A DNA stretch of 33,721 nt. Source: Methanoregulaceae archaeon (GTDB lineage Archaea > Halobacteriota > Methanomicrobia > Methanomicrobiales > Methanospirillaceae). Positions 7,138 to 14,971 of this stretch are shown piece after piece. Within the stretch, counting starts at the first letter, position 1. Every line of letters starts with the position of its first letter. Both the position numbers and the translations under genes were made by a program. Below the pieces are notes generated by a model. It did no database searches, was not told the DNA's origin, and saw only the letters and a program-made list of their open reading frames with translations. Location of the stretch: NCBI GenBank assembly GCA_018432765.1, contig JAHDSI010000079.1, positions 1-33,721 on the forward strand, read 5' to 3'.

Positions 7138-7884
7138 TCATAGTTCGCGCTCGAGCCTCCCCACTGCTGCAATATAGATCGGCCACTGCGCCCCCGGTTC
7201 GAGGTCAGCAAGCTGGATCACCACCTGGTCATGGAAGAGGTCGATCGGGTGGACGTCGCACCCGATACATGCCGAAGCCATCATCAATGCCTGGCAGATG
7301 TGCCCGGTCTCCAGGAGTACACTCCGGTAACCCCTGTTGCCCAGCGCCCAGACGGAACGGTAGGGCACGGCCACCCACAGGAAGGTGACGGCCGCCCGGG
7401 TTATTACCTTGAAGTCCATGCTGGCCGTTCCCATTGCAAATGGGATGTCCGAATCCTCACGGATGGATATGACCTGGTGAGTCTTCGGGAGATAACGGTA
7501 AAGGCCCGTCGGGAGACCTTCGACCTCCCCGGCCACGAAATAGGTATCGACCGGGTGACGGTTTCCGCTGGAGGGGACATTCCGGATCGGGGCGGGACTT
7601 GCATCTATCGGTCGTTCCCCCTGCGTGCACCAGAGCAGGAACGAGAGATCGTTCATCGTGATGGACGTTCGTGAGAAATAAACCACCGGTTCCCAGTTTT
7701 CAATCGCCTCCTGCACGGAAACCCCGGGAATCTTGAGTTTTTTGGGGTCAGGCAGGGTAATTACCTTCGCATCATCAGGTACAACCTGATCGGAAGGAGG
7801 TTCGGGGACCCTGCGGATCATGTCAATTGTTGAAAAGTCAGGATACCGCGTATTTTCCAGGAATTCAATGCCGGAATCTTTCAT
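7138..7884 (-). CDS. SagB-type nitroreductase-family flavoprotein
   Basis: This 248-residue protein has the SagB-like nitroreductase pattern. RNVPSSGNRHPVDTYFVA is the FMN-binding Arg/Ser region, LPTGLYRYLPKTHQVI is a YxY-type strand, and YRSVLLETGHICQALMMAS is the conserved helix, followed by CDVHPIDLF. Such proteins bind FMN and are oxidoreductases; in bacteriocin clusters they make azoles, but no precursor peptide or cyclodehydratase is seen here. It is transcribed toward the double-DsrE gene, 80 bp away, and begins 85 bp after fwdC ends. A redox role linked to sulfur carriage is possible but inferred. The ATG 7884 start has only a weak upstream purine stretch. Confidence 0.85.
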   Translation of the reverse strand: MKDSGIEFLENTRYPDFSTIDMIRRVPEPPSDQVVPDDAKVITLPDPKKLKIPGVSVQEAIENWEPVVYFSRTSITMNDLSFLLWCTQGERPIDASPAPIRNVPSSGNRHPVDTYFVAGEVEGLPTGLYRYLPKTHQVISIREDSDIPFAMGTASMDFKVITRAAVTFLWVAVPYRSVWALGNRGYRSVLLETGHICQALMMASACIGCDVHPIDLFHDQVVIQLADLEPGAQWPIYIAAVGRLEREL

Positions 7885-7969
7885 TGATCAACTCTGCTGA
7901 TTTTTTTGATTGATTTTGTTTCGGGCTGATTGGTGTTCAAGGGCGAAAAAGGATATGGATTTGATCGGT

Positions 7970-8773
7970 TCAGGATGCCATGACGAAAAGATTGGCGTAG
8001 ATCTCCTTTCCTTTCGATCTCGGGTGGCGTTCCCCGAGATCACCGATATAATGGTTGAATCGGGCCGAAACTCCGTCAATCTCCTTCTCTACCGTTGCTA
8101 TCTTCTTGAACCCGGGCAGCATGTACTGGATCTTGCCAAGGACATAGATGTCCCCTTTTACCATCTGCCCGCCGACGCGCCCTTCTACGTCTCCTTTTAT
8201 GACGACGCATCCTCCCTCTGCGTGGGTCGAGACATGGATGAATGCATTCTTCTCGATGATGATCGTCCCGCCGAGCATGAACGTGCCGATGTCGTTTCCG
8301 GCATTTCCGCGGATGCGGATGGTTCCACCCCGCATTCCGCGCCAGTCGCCACGATATGCCGATCCGACATAATTCTCGGCATTTCCGTCTACGGTGATCT
8401 CACCGCCTTCCATCGCGATGCCGCAGAACGAATGGACATTTCCTGTGACGTGGATCTTTCCACCCTTCATCCATCCGCCGACGTACATATCCGCATTCCC
8501 GTCAACCTTGATCGAGCCCGCTGTCATCTTGGTGCCGAGGTACTTGATCCGGGAGCAGTCCCCCGCGATATGGATTTCAGTCTGTTCGGCGGTGTCTCCC
8601 GGTTTGCCGCTGACTTCAAAGTAGTCACCGAGCCGGACTCTCGTCTTTCCTTCGCGCACCTCGAGTTCGGAGATCTCGGCCGCGGTCTTGCCGGCGAACG
8701 CATCCGGAGAGATATTGTTGCACTCGAGGTAGAGTTCGGGTTCCTTGTAGGGTTTGAGTGTTACCAGAGCCAT
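7970..8773 (-). CDS. fwdC: Formylmethanofuran dehydrogenase subunit C
   Basis: This 267-residue subunit consists mostly of the glutamate synthase alpha C-terminal-type beta-helix, visible as repeated GG-x-I-x-V-x-G-N blocks (for example MKGGKIHVTGNVHSF, MEGGEITVDGNAENYVG, GGTIRIRGNAGNDIG). In the Fwd/Fmd complex it packs against FwdA near the methanofuran site. It is the last gene of fwdGDBAC. ATG 8773 is used here. A TTG at 8779, directly after the fwdA stop and 5 bp from GGAGG, is an equally plausible start. Confidence 0.95.
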   Translation of the reverse strand: MALVTLKPYKEPELYLECNNISPDAFAGKTAAEISELEVREGKTRVRLGDYFEVSGKPGDTAEQTEIHIAGDCSRIKYLGTKMTAGSIKVDGNADMYVGGWMKGGKIHVTGNVHSFCGIAMEGGEITVDGNAENYVGSAYRGDWRGMRGGTIRIRGNAGNDIGTFMLGGTIIIEKNAFIHVSTHAEGGCVVIKGDVEGRVGGQMVKGDIYVLGKIQYMLPGFKKIATVEKEIDGVSARFNHYIGDLGERHPRSKGKEIYANLFVMAS

Positions 8774-8779
8774 CTTCAA

Positions 8780-10486
8780 TCAGGCCTCCACGTCGATATC
8801 AATCACGTACGGGTTGGGGGCAAGGCAATCCCATACCGAGTAATTTCCAAGCCCGACAGTGTATTCCTTCAGGAATTTCTCGTGAATGTCCCGGATCACC
8901 TGCGGGTTCTCTTTCACCCTGGCATTCACCCAGAATGTCCTCTTGTTGCCATGACTCACGATATCCCCATCCTTGACGACGATATCTCCCGATTTGATGA
9001 AATTGGATGACCTGAGGAATGCCCGCTCGATCTGTTCGGGGTCATCGGGCATGTCATTGAAGTTCAAGTCGTAAACCACGACATTGGCCTCCATGCCGGG
9101 TGCCAGGCTGCCGAATATATGTGACAGTCCAAGAGCTTTTGCGGGTCCGGCCCTCGTCATCTGGGCAATCTCGTACAGCGTGCGTTCGGTGTCGAGCGAG
9201 TGGATGTTGGTCGCATCGATCACCTTGTCGGTGTACTTCATCGATTCGAGTGTCTCTTCACGGGCCTTCTTGCTCATCAGCCACTTGATAATCCTCGGGT
9301 ACCGGATGAACGGTCCTGCATTGGGGTGATCCGTGGTGATGAAGGTCCGCATCGGGTCCTTTGCATACAGTCCGAGCTCGAGGCCTATCGCCCACTGGAT
9401 ACCGCACACCTTGATGTCCTTGTCATAGACGTACGGAACGACTCCTGCAGCGGTCTCGAGTTCCACATCGGTGTTTGCCCATTTCAGGTGATTCAACTGG
9501 TTGAGGTGGTGCTCGAAGGGACCGTCCGCGGTCATGGTGGTAGTCTCATCGAGCGTCACACAGCCAAGGTCAACAGTGATGTTCTTCTGGCCGTTGATGT
9601 AGTCCATGACCTCTTTTGCCTTGGACTCGAAGTTTCGCCACGAGTCTCCACCATAGGAATGGAACTGGACATGCGTGGAATGCATGACGGAATCACGCGA
9701 GAACTTGTTGTTCGCCTTGACTCCTTCTGCGAGACGGAACGAATCAAGCGTTATCTCGTAGTTGCCCGGTGTCCCGAGACTGTTCTGGTGGATGTGGATG
9801 GAATGCGGGAGCCCGAGGTATTCATTGGTCTGCATCAGTCCGGAGATGATCTCGGCAGGTGTGATATCAAAGAACGGCACCGGATCATTCAGCGTCAGGC
9901 AATTGAGACCCCATGCCCATGCCGCTGTTCCACCGGGATTGACCAGCTTTACCCCATACCCTTTTGTCGCAGCCAGGAGCCAGGCCGTGTATGCGGCACT
10001 GTTCTCGATCTCCCTGTTCTTCAGGTATTCAAGGACGAACCAGTTGTTTGCAAAGACCGGGAGTGCTCCCTGGTCGATGATCGGCGTGTCATGGATCTCC
10101 TCGTGGACGTGGGGAGAATGGAGGGGGGGCATCGCCGCTTCCATGACGAATGCGTATCCCATCCGGGCATAATCGTACCCTGTCTTGAAGGTACTCGGGA
10201 TCGAGAACCCACTCTCGATACGGTACGGTGCCTGTGCATTGGGGCTCTTGAAGAGCTTGTCCTCGGGCCTCATGAGGCGCCCGACATTCACTTTCGGTCC
10301 TGCAACGTGCGCATGGATATCGACGCCACCCGTCATCACGACCTTGCCGCGTGCATCGATCTCCTTCGCACCCGATCCCACCTTCTCGACGATCTTGTCG
10401 TCCTTGATGGCGATATCCATCACGTCGCCGTTAATTTTGCGTGCAGGGTCGACAACAAACCCGTTTTTTATGATGATTTCAGCCAT
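8780..10486 (-). CDS. fwdA: Formylmethanofuran dehydrogenase subunit A
   Basis: This 568-residue subunit is the amidohydrolase-like subunit that condenses formate with methanofuran, the second half-reaction of CO2 fixation in methanogenesis. The metal-binding HxH is visible at H58-A-H60 in GGVDIHAHVAGPKVNVG. Further conserved blocks are FITTDHPNAGPFIRYPRI and GSLAPGMEANVVVYDLNF. Length matches the family (about 570). The start is ATG 10486, two bases after the fwdB stop; a longer frame would overlap fwdB. It is translationally coupled within fwdGDBAC. A 459-codon frame on the plus strand is its antisense shadow. Confidence 0.97.
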   Translation of the reverse strand: MAEIIIKNGFVVDPARKINGDVMDIAIKDDKIVEKVGSGAKEIDARGKVVMTGGVDIHAHVAGPKVNVGRLMRPEDKLFKSPNAQAPYRIESGFSIPSTFKTGYDYARMGYAFVMEAAMPPLHSPHVHEEIHDTPIIDQGALPVFANNWFVLEYLKNREIENSAAYTAWLLAATKGYGVKLVNPGGTAAWAWGLNCLTLNDPVPFFDITPAEIISGLMQTNEYLGLPHSIHIHQNSLGTPGNYEITLDSFRLAEGVKANNKFSRDSVMHSTHVQFHSYGGDSWRNFESKAKEVMDYINGQKNITVDLGCVTLDETTTMTADGPFEHHLNQLNHLKWANTDVELETAAGVVPYVYDKDIKVCGIQWAIGLELGLYAKDPMRTFITTDHPNAGPFIRYPRIIKWLMSKKAREETLESMKYTDKVIDATNIHSLDTERTLYEIAQMTRAGPAKALGLSHIFGSLAPGMEANVVVYDLNFNDMPDDPEQIERAFLRSSNFIKSGDIVVKDGDIVSHGNKRTFWVNARVKENPQVIRDIHEKFLKEYTVGLGNYSVWDCLAPNPYVIDIDVEA

Positions 10487-10488
10487 GT

Positions 10489-11862
10489 TCACTGCTCCGC
10501 GGTGCTGGACCCGTGTGCATGTCCCCTGTTCAGTATCCAGATCGGTTCGGTCTCCGTGAGCTCGCACATGCGTTCATAGACCCTGTCAAAGAGCTCCTCG
10601 TCACTCAGGACACCGTCGGGACCGTCAACGACCTTCTTGAACTGGATGGGCACGTTATCCATGCGATACACGACTCCGGGTTCCTCGACGCCGACAATAC
10701 GGACGGGGATATGGAGGTCTGATATCTCGCTTGCCATGCAGATGTTCGGGTCCACGGTGATGAACGGGTGTTTCTTCAGGTGCCTGACTGCTTCAATCGG
10801 GAAATGTGCTCCTGCATCTGTTCCGACGTTGACGAAACAGTCCACTTCGTCTCTCATCGCAAGGTCGATGGAACTCGTCTCGCCCGGGTTCATGTGAGCA
10901 TGTGTGCCCCTGGAAAGGTCGACACAGTAGGGGAACCCGAACTGCCACGACCAGACCTGGCCGGGTCCGGCGATGTTGTAATGGCCCCGCATGGCCATGA
11001 TGGAGGCTTTTGTGTGGCTGTTGAGATCCCTGGTGGTGCTGATCGCGATGTCGACATTATGGTTCCGGCCGTCGGTGTGGCAGCATCCCATGCCGTAGAA
11101 GATCATCACGAACCGCCCGTTCTTCATCTTTCCTGCTGCTTCCAGGATCTGCTCCTTCTTGATGCCTGCAACAACATCGGGAATGTCGTGTCCACGAAGC
11201 ACCGTCCTGAAGGCATCGAAGAGTTCGTAATCATGCCCCTGGTCGATCATCAGGTGGATATCTGCCAGTTTTGCGGTGTCAGTCTCCCTCGGGTCCACGC
11301 AGATGATCGTGCGCTGCATGTTGCCCTTGGTTGTAAAGAATCCCCTGGGGAATATCGAGTAACGCGATGTATGCCGTGGGTGGGCGTGCATGGGATTGCA
11401 TCCCCAGAACAATACCACGTCGGCCCTGTTCTTCACTTCGCCGAGAGTGCAGCTGGGATAGCCGTTGTCGAAAATGGCCAGGAAAGACGGCCCGTGGCAG
11501 ATGGATGCGCAGTTGTCGAGAACAGCACCGGCCTTCTCGGCTACCCTACCGACAGCGCTCATACCTTCGCAGTTTGTGGAGCCAAAGCCGTAGATCAGGG
11601 GTTTTTTTGCCTTCAGCAGGGCCTTGGCGGTATAATCGATAGCCTCGTCGTAGGTGATCTCCTTGACAGTGCCGTCTTCCTGCCTCATGCGGGGCCTGGT
11701 CGGCCTGTTCGGGTTCGATGCGTGGTGGAAGATCTCATTTCCAATAACGCAGGCATTCCTCGTCTCAAGAACCTTTTTCCCGTCATCAGAGACGAGGACT
11801 TCAAGGTCATCGCAGGATGACCCGCAGTACGGGCATCCTACCTGTGTAATCCATTTTGGCAT
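10489..11862 (-). CDS. fwdB: Formylmethanofuran dehydrogenase subunit B (Mo/W catalytic subunit)
   Basis: This 457-residue molybdopterin enzyme reduces CO2 to formate at a bis-pterin Mo or W site. It begins with the [4Fe-4S] motif C10-x2-C13-x3-C17 and C38 (VGCPYCGSSCDD, NACVIGNE). The active-site segment DNCASICHGPSF has Cys122 (not selenocysteine) before His-Gly-Pro-Ser. Homology alone does not tell tungsten (Fwd) from molybdenum (Fmd) isoenzymes, so the symbol is by convention. ATG 11862 directly follows the fwdD stop. The sequence is intact with no internal TGA. Confidence 0.97.
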   Translation of the reverse strand: MPKWITQVGCPYCGSSCDDLEVLVSDDGKKVLETRNACVIGNEIFHHASNPNRPTRPRMRQEDGTVKEITYDEAIDYTAKALLKAKKPLIYGFGSTNCEGMSAVGRVAEKAGAVLDNCASICHGPSFLAIFDNGYPSCTLGEVKNRADVVLFWGCNPMHAHPRHTSRYSIFPRGFFTTKGNMQRTIICVDPRETDTAKLADIHLMIDQGHDYELFDAFRTVLRGHDIPDVVAGIKKEQILEAAGKMKNGRFVMIFYGMGCCHTDGRNHNVDIAISTTRDLNSHTKASIMAMRGHYNIAGPGQVWSWQFGFPYCVDLSRGTHAHMNPGETSSIDLAMRDEVDCFVNVGTDAGAHFPIEAVRHLKKHPFITVDPNICMASEISDLHIPVRIVGVEEPGVVYRMDNVPIQFKKVVDGPDGVLSDEELFDRVYERMCELTETEPIWILNRGHAHGSSTAEQ

Positions 11863-12279
11863 CTAGTTTCCTCCTTCTTTCCAGAGTCCAACTGCTCCCT
11901 GAACAAGTTCAAGGGCGGTCTTTATTCTTTCGTCGATCGCAGGTTCGATGGTGACCGGAAATCCGCTGTACTGCGGGGTTCCGGTCGACTGGGTCCTCGG
12001 GGGGACAACCTGGTTCGCCCATACCCCCTGCCTGATGTGTGCCAGTCCCGGGGGGACATACTGTGTCGGCTCTATCGCTTTCACGATGACGCTCCCTGCT
12101 TCGCTGGTTACCCGGACATTGGTATTTCTCCAGATACCGAGTTTCTTCATGTCTTCCGGGTTCATCTCAACAATCGAACAGGCCTTAAAATATTCAGGAG
12201 TGGTCTTTCCCTTCTCCATCGCCTGTCCTTCCTCGATGGCACGCTGGGTGATCATGTTAAGGACTATCTTTTCTTTCAT
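11863..12279 (-). CDS. fwdD: Formylmethanofuran dehydrogenase subunit D
   Basis: This 138-residue subunit is the molybdopterin dinucleotide-binding domain, homologous to the C-terminal domain of larger molybdopterin oxidoreductases, here encoded separately. Typical features are SIVEMNPEDMKKLGIWRN, VRVTSEAGSVIVKA and the PGLAHIRQGVWANQVVPP segment that contacts the pterin. It completes the active site with FwdB. The start has GAGGT seven bases upstream. Its stop abuts the fwdB ATG with no spacer, so translation is coupled. Confidence 0.96.
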   Translation of the reverse strand: MKEKIVLNMITQRAIEEGQAMEKGKTTPEYFKACSIVEMNPEDMKKLGIWRNTNVRVTSEAGSVIVKAIEPTQYVPPGLAHIRQGVWANQVVPPRTQSTGTPQYSGFPVTIEPAIDERIKTALELVQGAVGLWKEGGN

Positions 12280-12340
12280 AGGAGAACCTCATGGGTCATT
12301 TTTTCTGGATTTATGAGATATGATTGCGTTTTCTGAAGGA

Positions 12341-12610
12341 CTATTCAGTGACAGTCCCCGGTGCAAAGCCTCCACGGGCACCGGTAAGAGTAATCACATT
12401 GTAGGGGCATGCCAGGACGCAGACTCCGCATCCGGCACACAGCTCTGATTTGAGATCAAGGCTGACCGATTTCCCGTTCCTGACCGAGTAAATCTTTTCC
12501 TTGGTCACCGGGTCAAGGGTGTAGATCTCAAGGGCATTCACGGGGCATGCGGCGACGCAATTTCCACACCCCGTGCACCGTTCCATGTTCACATGTACAC
12601 TAAAAGCCAT
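12341..12610 (-). CDS. fwdG: Formylmethanofuran dehydrogenase ferredoxin-like subunit G
   Basis: This 89-residue protein has two [4Fe-4S] motifs: C12-x2-C15-x2-C18-x3-C22 (RCTGCGNCVAACPV) and C58-x2-C61-x2-C64-x3-C68 (LCAGCGVCVLACPY). It feeds electrons to FwdB. It is the first gene of the operon; fwdF, fwdH and a canonical fwdE are not in the window. No ribosome-binding site precedes ATG 12610, and an AT-rich TATA-like TTTAATAT lies about 20-27 bases upstream, so the transcript may be leaderless or nearly so. Confidence 0.93.
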   Translation of the reverse strand: MAFSVHVNMERCTGCGNCVAACPVNALEIYTLDPVTKEKIYSVRNGKSVSLDLKSELCAGCGVCVLACPYNVITLTGARGGFAPGTVTE

Positions 12611-12709
12611 GTAAGAAAAATTGTCATATTAAATTATTAAACATTTTCCATTTATTAAACAAATATAATTGAAACCATTTAACCTAAAACAATTTTATTT
12701 TATAGCTTG
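12611..12709 (-). promoter_or_regulatory. fwd operon control region with an 18-bp-period direct repeat
   Basis: This 99-bp stretch between the sulfite reductase-like gene and fwdG is very AT-rich. TTATTAAACA occurs at 12634-12643 and again at 12652-12661, exactly 18 bp apart, close to two helical turns. On the minus strand a TATA-like TTTAATAT lies near 12629-12636. The repeat pair sits just upstream of, or overlapping, that box, as expected for a regulator site. No copy of the TTAAT-N8-ATTAA palindrome is present here. Confidence 0.5.
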
Positions 12710-13615
12710 TTAACTCCCGGGCATGGCAGTTTCGGAATCCTTGCTGCTAAATTCTTCTTCTATCCGGTCTTTAAACGAGGAAAAGTCCATGCTTTCGAGC
12801 TGATCGGTGAGTATGCTCCCCCCGTACGCATACCGGTATATCCAGTCGACAACCCGCTCCACCACCATCACCGCTTCATCTTCCGAATCCACGCGGATCA
12901 GTTCGCGTCCCAGCATGGGGTGCCGCCCCCGTCTCCCGCCTATCGTTATCATGTAGTGTGGCATGGTTCCCTTGATGATATGGAACGGACAGGTATCGAT
13001 GCACATGCCGCACTGGACACAGAGGTTTGTGTCCAGGGTAAGCCTGCCGTTCACCATCACTATCGCTTTCTCCTTACAGGTCAGTGCACATGTTCCGCAC
13101 CCGGTGCACTGCCCCTCATCGCGTATCGGCTCACGGAGGCCGGTTATCCCGATCTCGCTCAGGCGCTCGCTGGTGCACCCGTTGGGGCAGGCCGAGACTG
13201 CAATCCGGACCCTCATCGGCATCTCCCTCCCGAAATGCGCCTTGTTCAGCCGGGAGAGCAAGCTGCCTGTCTCGATATTTGAGAGGCGGCAGCGGTCCAA
13301 CCCGGGACAGGCGGTGATGTTTACCACCTCCTCGTGCTCGGATCCCAGGGTGACGCCGACCTTGTCGACAGCCTTGATGAGACGGGGGACGTCTTCGATG
13401 GGCAGGTGAGGGATCTCTATCGTCTGGCGTGTTGTCAGGTGGACGCTTTGCGCTCCCAGCCTGCGTGCGGCCCGGCCGATGCCGAGCATCTGGTCGGGAG
13501 TGATCTCACCTCCGGGTATCCGGAGACGGACGGTATAGAGCCGCTTGTTCCGCTCCGGGATGACTCCGCCTCTCTGTTCAAGGTAACTGTATACTTCAGG
13601 TTTTATCTTTTTCAT
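12710..13615 (-). CDS. Small siroheme sulfite reductase-like protein (Dsr-LP) with two [4Fe-4S] motifs
   Basis: This 301-residue protein combines an N-terminal ferredoxin-like half-domain (GEITPDQMLGIGRAARRLG), the siroheme-[4Fe-4S] ligands C103-x5-C109 (TACPGLDRC) and C143-x3-C147 (SACPNGC), then a bacterial-type ferredoxin insert: C170-C173-C176-C180 and C199-C202-C205-C209. It belongs to the small dissimilatory sulfite reductase-like proteins common in methanogens, whose substrate is mostly unknown (sulfite, nitrite or another sulfur species). Its ATG overlaps the TGA of the upstream phosphoesterase gene by four bases, and moeA precedes that. The context points to sulfur or cofactor metabolism rather than respiration. 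Confidence 0.85.
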   Translation of the reverse strand: MKKIKPEVYSYLEQRGGVIPERNKRLYTVRLRIPGGEITPDQMLGIGRAARRLGAQSVHLTTRQTIEIPHLPIEDVPRLIKAVDKVGVTLGSEHEEVVNITACPGLDRCRLSNIETGSLLSRLNKAHFGREMPMRVRIAVSACPNGCTSERLSEIGITGLREPIRDEGQCTGCGTCALTCKEKAIVMVNGRLTLDTNLCVQCGMCIDTCPFHIIKGTMPHYMITIGGRRGRHPMLGRELIRVDSEDEAVMVVERVVDWIYRYAYGGSILTDQLESMDFSSFKDRIEEEFSSKDSETAMPGS

Positions 13616-14967
13616 GATGAACCACGTGAGCGCAGACGAACATTCCGGTCTGCACGGATGGCCCCTGTCCGCTCAGCAGGCCTTGAGATATCGCGGAACG
13701 TCACGACTTCACCTGTTCCGCGCACCAGTTCATGGATCTCGTCGAGCGAGATGGGATGGTACCCGATCAGTTCTGCGCTCACGTTGACCATCCGTGTGAA
13801 AGGATTGAAGAAGGGATACTGGGTCAGGTCCTTGTTGTGGACATGGCCGTGAACGACCCACCCGTCGAATGGCCCGGTCAGTTCCTTGGGATCGTGTATG
13901 AAGAGATACCTGACTCCCCGGTAGCGCATCAGGAGACAGTGCGACATGAAGGGATAGTAGGGATCGTGGTTCCCTTCAAGATAGAATATGCTCCCGTTCA
14001 GTTGCCCGATATAGTATTCTGTGGTCTTTTGGCCCATGTAGGACATATCCCCAAGGAAAATGACCGTATCACTCTCTTTTACGGTCCAGTTCCAGTTCCT
14101 GACGAGCACCCTGTCCATCTCCCCGGGATTGCTCAGTAAGAAAGGCCTCTTGTACCTGGGAATACTGTTTGCGTGCCCGAGATGAAGGTCACTTATGAGA
14201 TATATCCGGGGTTCATCGTGGTAATGAGCCCTGGTCAGCTGGTATCCCCGGGCTACCCGGAACTTTCTCAGGGAGAGCCGGGCATTCTTTCTTGAGACTG
14301 ATTTTTTGGAAGGAAGCCATCTCCTCTGGCAGAGATCATACTCTCCAACCGGCGTCCCGTCCCTGCGAAGGACCATCCGCAGGATCTCGATTAAAACCGG
14401 TTCTGCATCCCTCTCTTTCAAATACCGGACCATCGCGCTGTTCTCGTCTTCCCCTTTTCCACTGTAGGACCTGGGCTTCTCACATGCGGGCCGTCGCGAT
14501 GGCGTGAATTGATTACCGGCGGGTAGCTGGGAGGGGATTGTGACCGGCGCCGGCCTTTCCCGGCTTATCTTATCGATAAAGGATCCCGGGTGGTTGACGA
14601 TCTGACAATTTTTTGAGAGCAGAAGAACGAACGAACGAAGTCCCGTAGAGGGGGTTATCTCGTAGGACGAGTGATCCCTGGGAAGCGTAATCCCCTGGAC
14701 CGGACAGACCGATACCTGGATCGGGCCTGCCTGATCAGCGCTGCTGGCAATAGCCTGCATTATAGAATCCTGATCATCAATCCCACGTGACGCTATCTCG
14801 GTAAGGACCAGGTACGGATGGCGATCGGGATCGGAGCAGAGTCCCGGGTCCCCGATCCAGGACTCGAGGGCTCCCTTTACGTGTGACCGGGGTATCCCCA
14901 TCCTGAGATCGAGACGGTACCGGGAGGCTTCTCCGTGAATCCGGTTTCCTGGTCCGCCTGGCGTCAT
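13612..14967 (-). CDS. Metallophosphoesterase with uncharacterised N-terminal domain
   Basis: This 451-residue protein has a calcineurin-like phosphoesterase in its last 200 residues. Metal-site motifs are DLHLGH (about 260-265), FLGDMSYMG (GD at 306-307), EGNHD (about 331-335) and VVHGHVHNK (about 371-379). The first 240 residues are separate. Their order of short strands (HPYLVLTEIA, PIQVSVCPVQGI, RSFVLLLSKN) is loosely reminiscent of 2H/LigT phosphoesterases, but the HxT pair is not visible, so this is unproven. ATG 14967 is chosen because it follows the moeA stop (14972) with GGTG upstream. The gene sits between moeA and the sulfite reductase-like gene with coupled junctions. Confidence 0.75.
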   Translation of the reverse strand: MTPGGPGNRIHGEASRYRLDLRMGIPRSHVKGALESWIGDPGLCSDPDRHPYLVLTEIASRGIDDQDSIMQAIASSADQAGPIQVSVCPVQGITLPRDHSSYEITPSTGLRSFVLLLSKNCQIVNHPGSFIDKISRERPAPVTIPSQLPAGNQFTPSRRPACEKPRSYSGKGEDENSAMVRYLKERDAEPVLIEILRMVLRRDGTPVGEYDLCQRRWLPSKKSVSRKNARLSLRKFRVARGYQLTRAHYHDEPRIYLISDLHLGHANSIPRYKRPFLLSNPGEMDRVLVRNWNWTVKESDTVIFLGDMSYMGQKTTEYYIGQLNGSIFYLEGNHDPYYPFMSHCLLMRYRGVRYLFIHDPKELTGPFDGWVVHGHVHNKDLTQYPFFNPFTRMVNVSAELIGYHPISLDEIHELVRGTGEVVTFRDISRPAERTGAIRADRNVRLRSRGSS

Positions 14968-14971
14968 GGCC

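Noticed and set aside
7910-9010. 366-codon open frame on the plus strand
   Set aside because: It is antisense to fwdC and the end of fwdA, and has no recognisable domain.
9200-10579. 459-codon open frame on the plus strand
   Set aside because: It is entirely antisense to fwdA, which has full family conservation. The frame is a by-product of codon bias.
10768-11820. 350-codon open frame on the plus strand
   Set aside because: It is antisense to fwdB, which is unambiguous.
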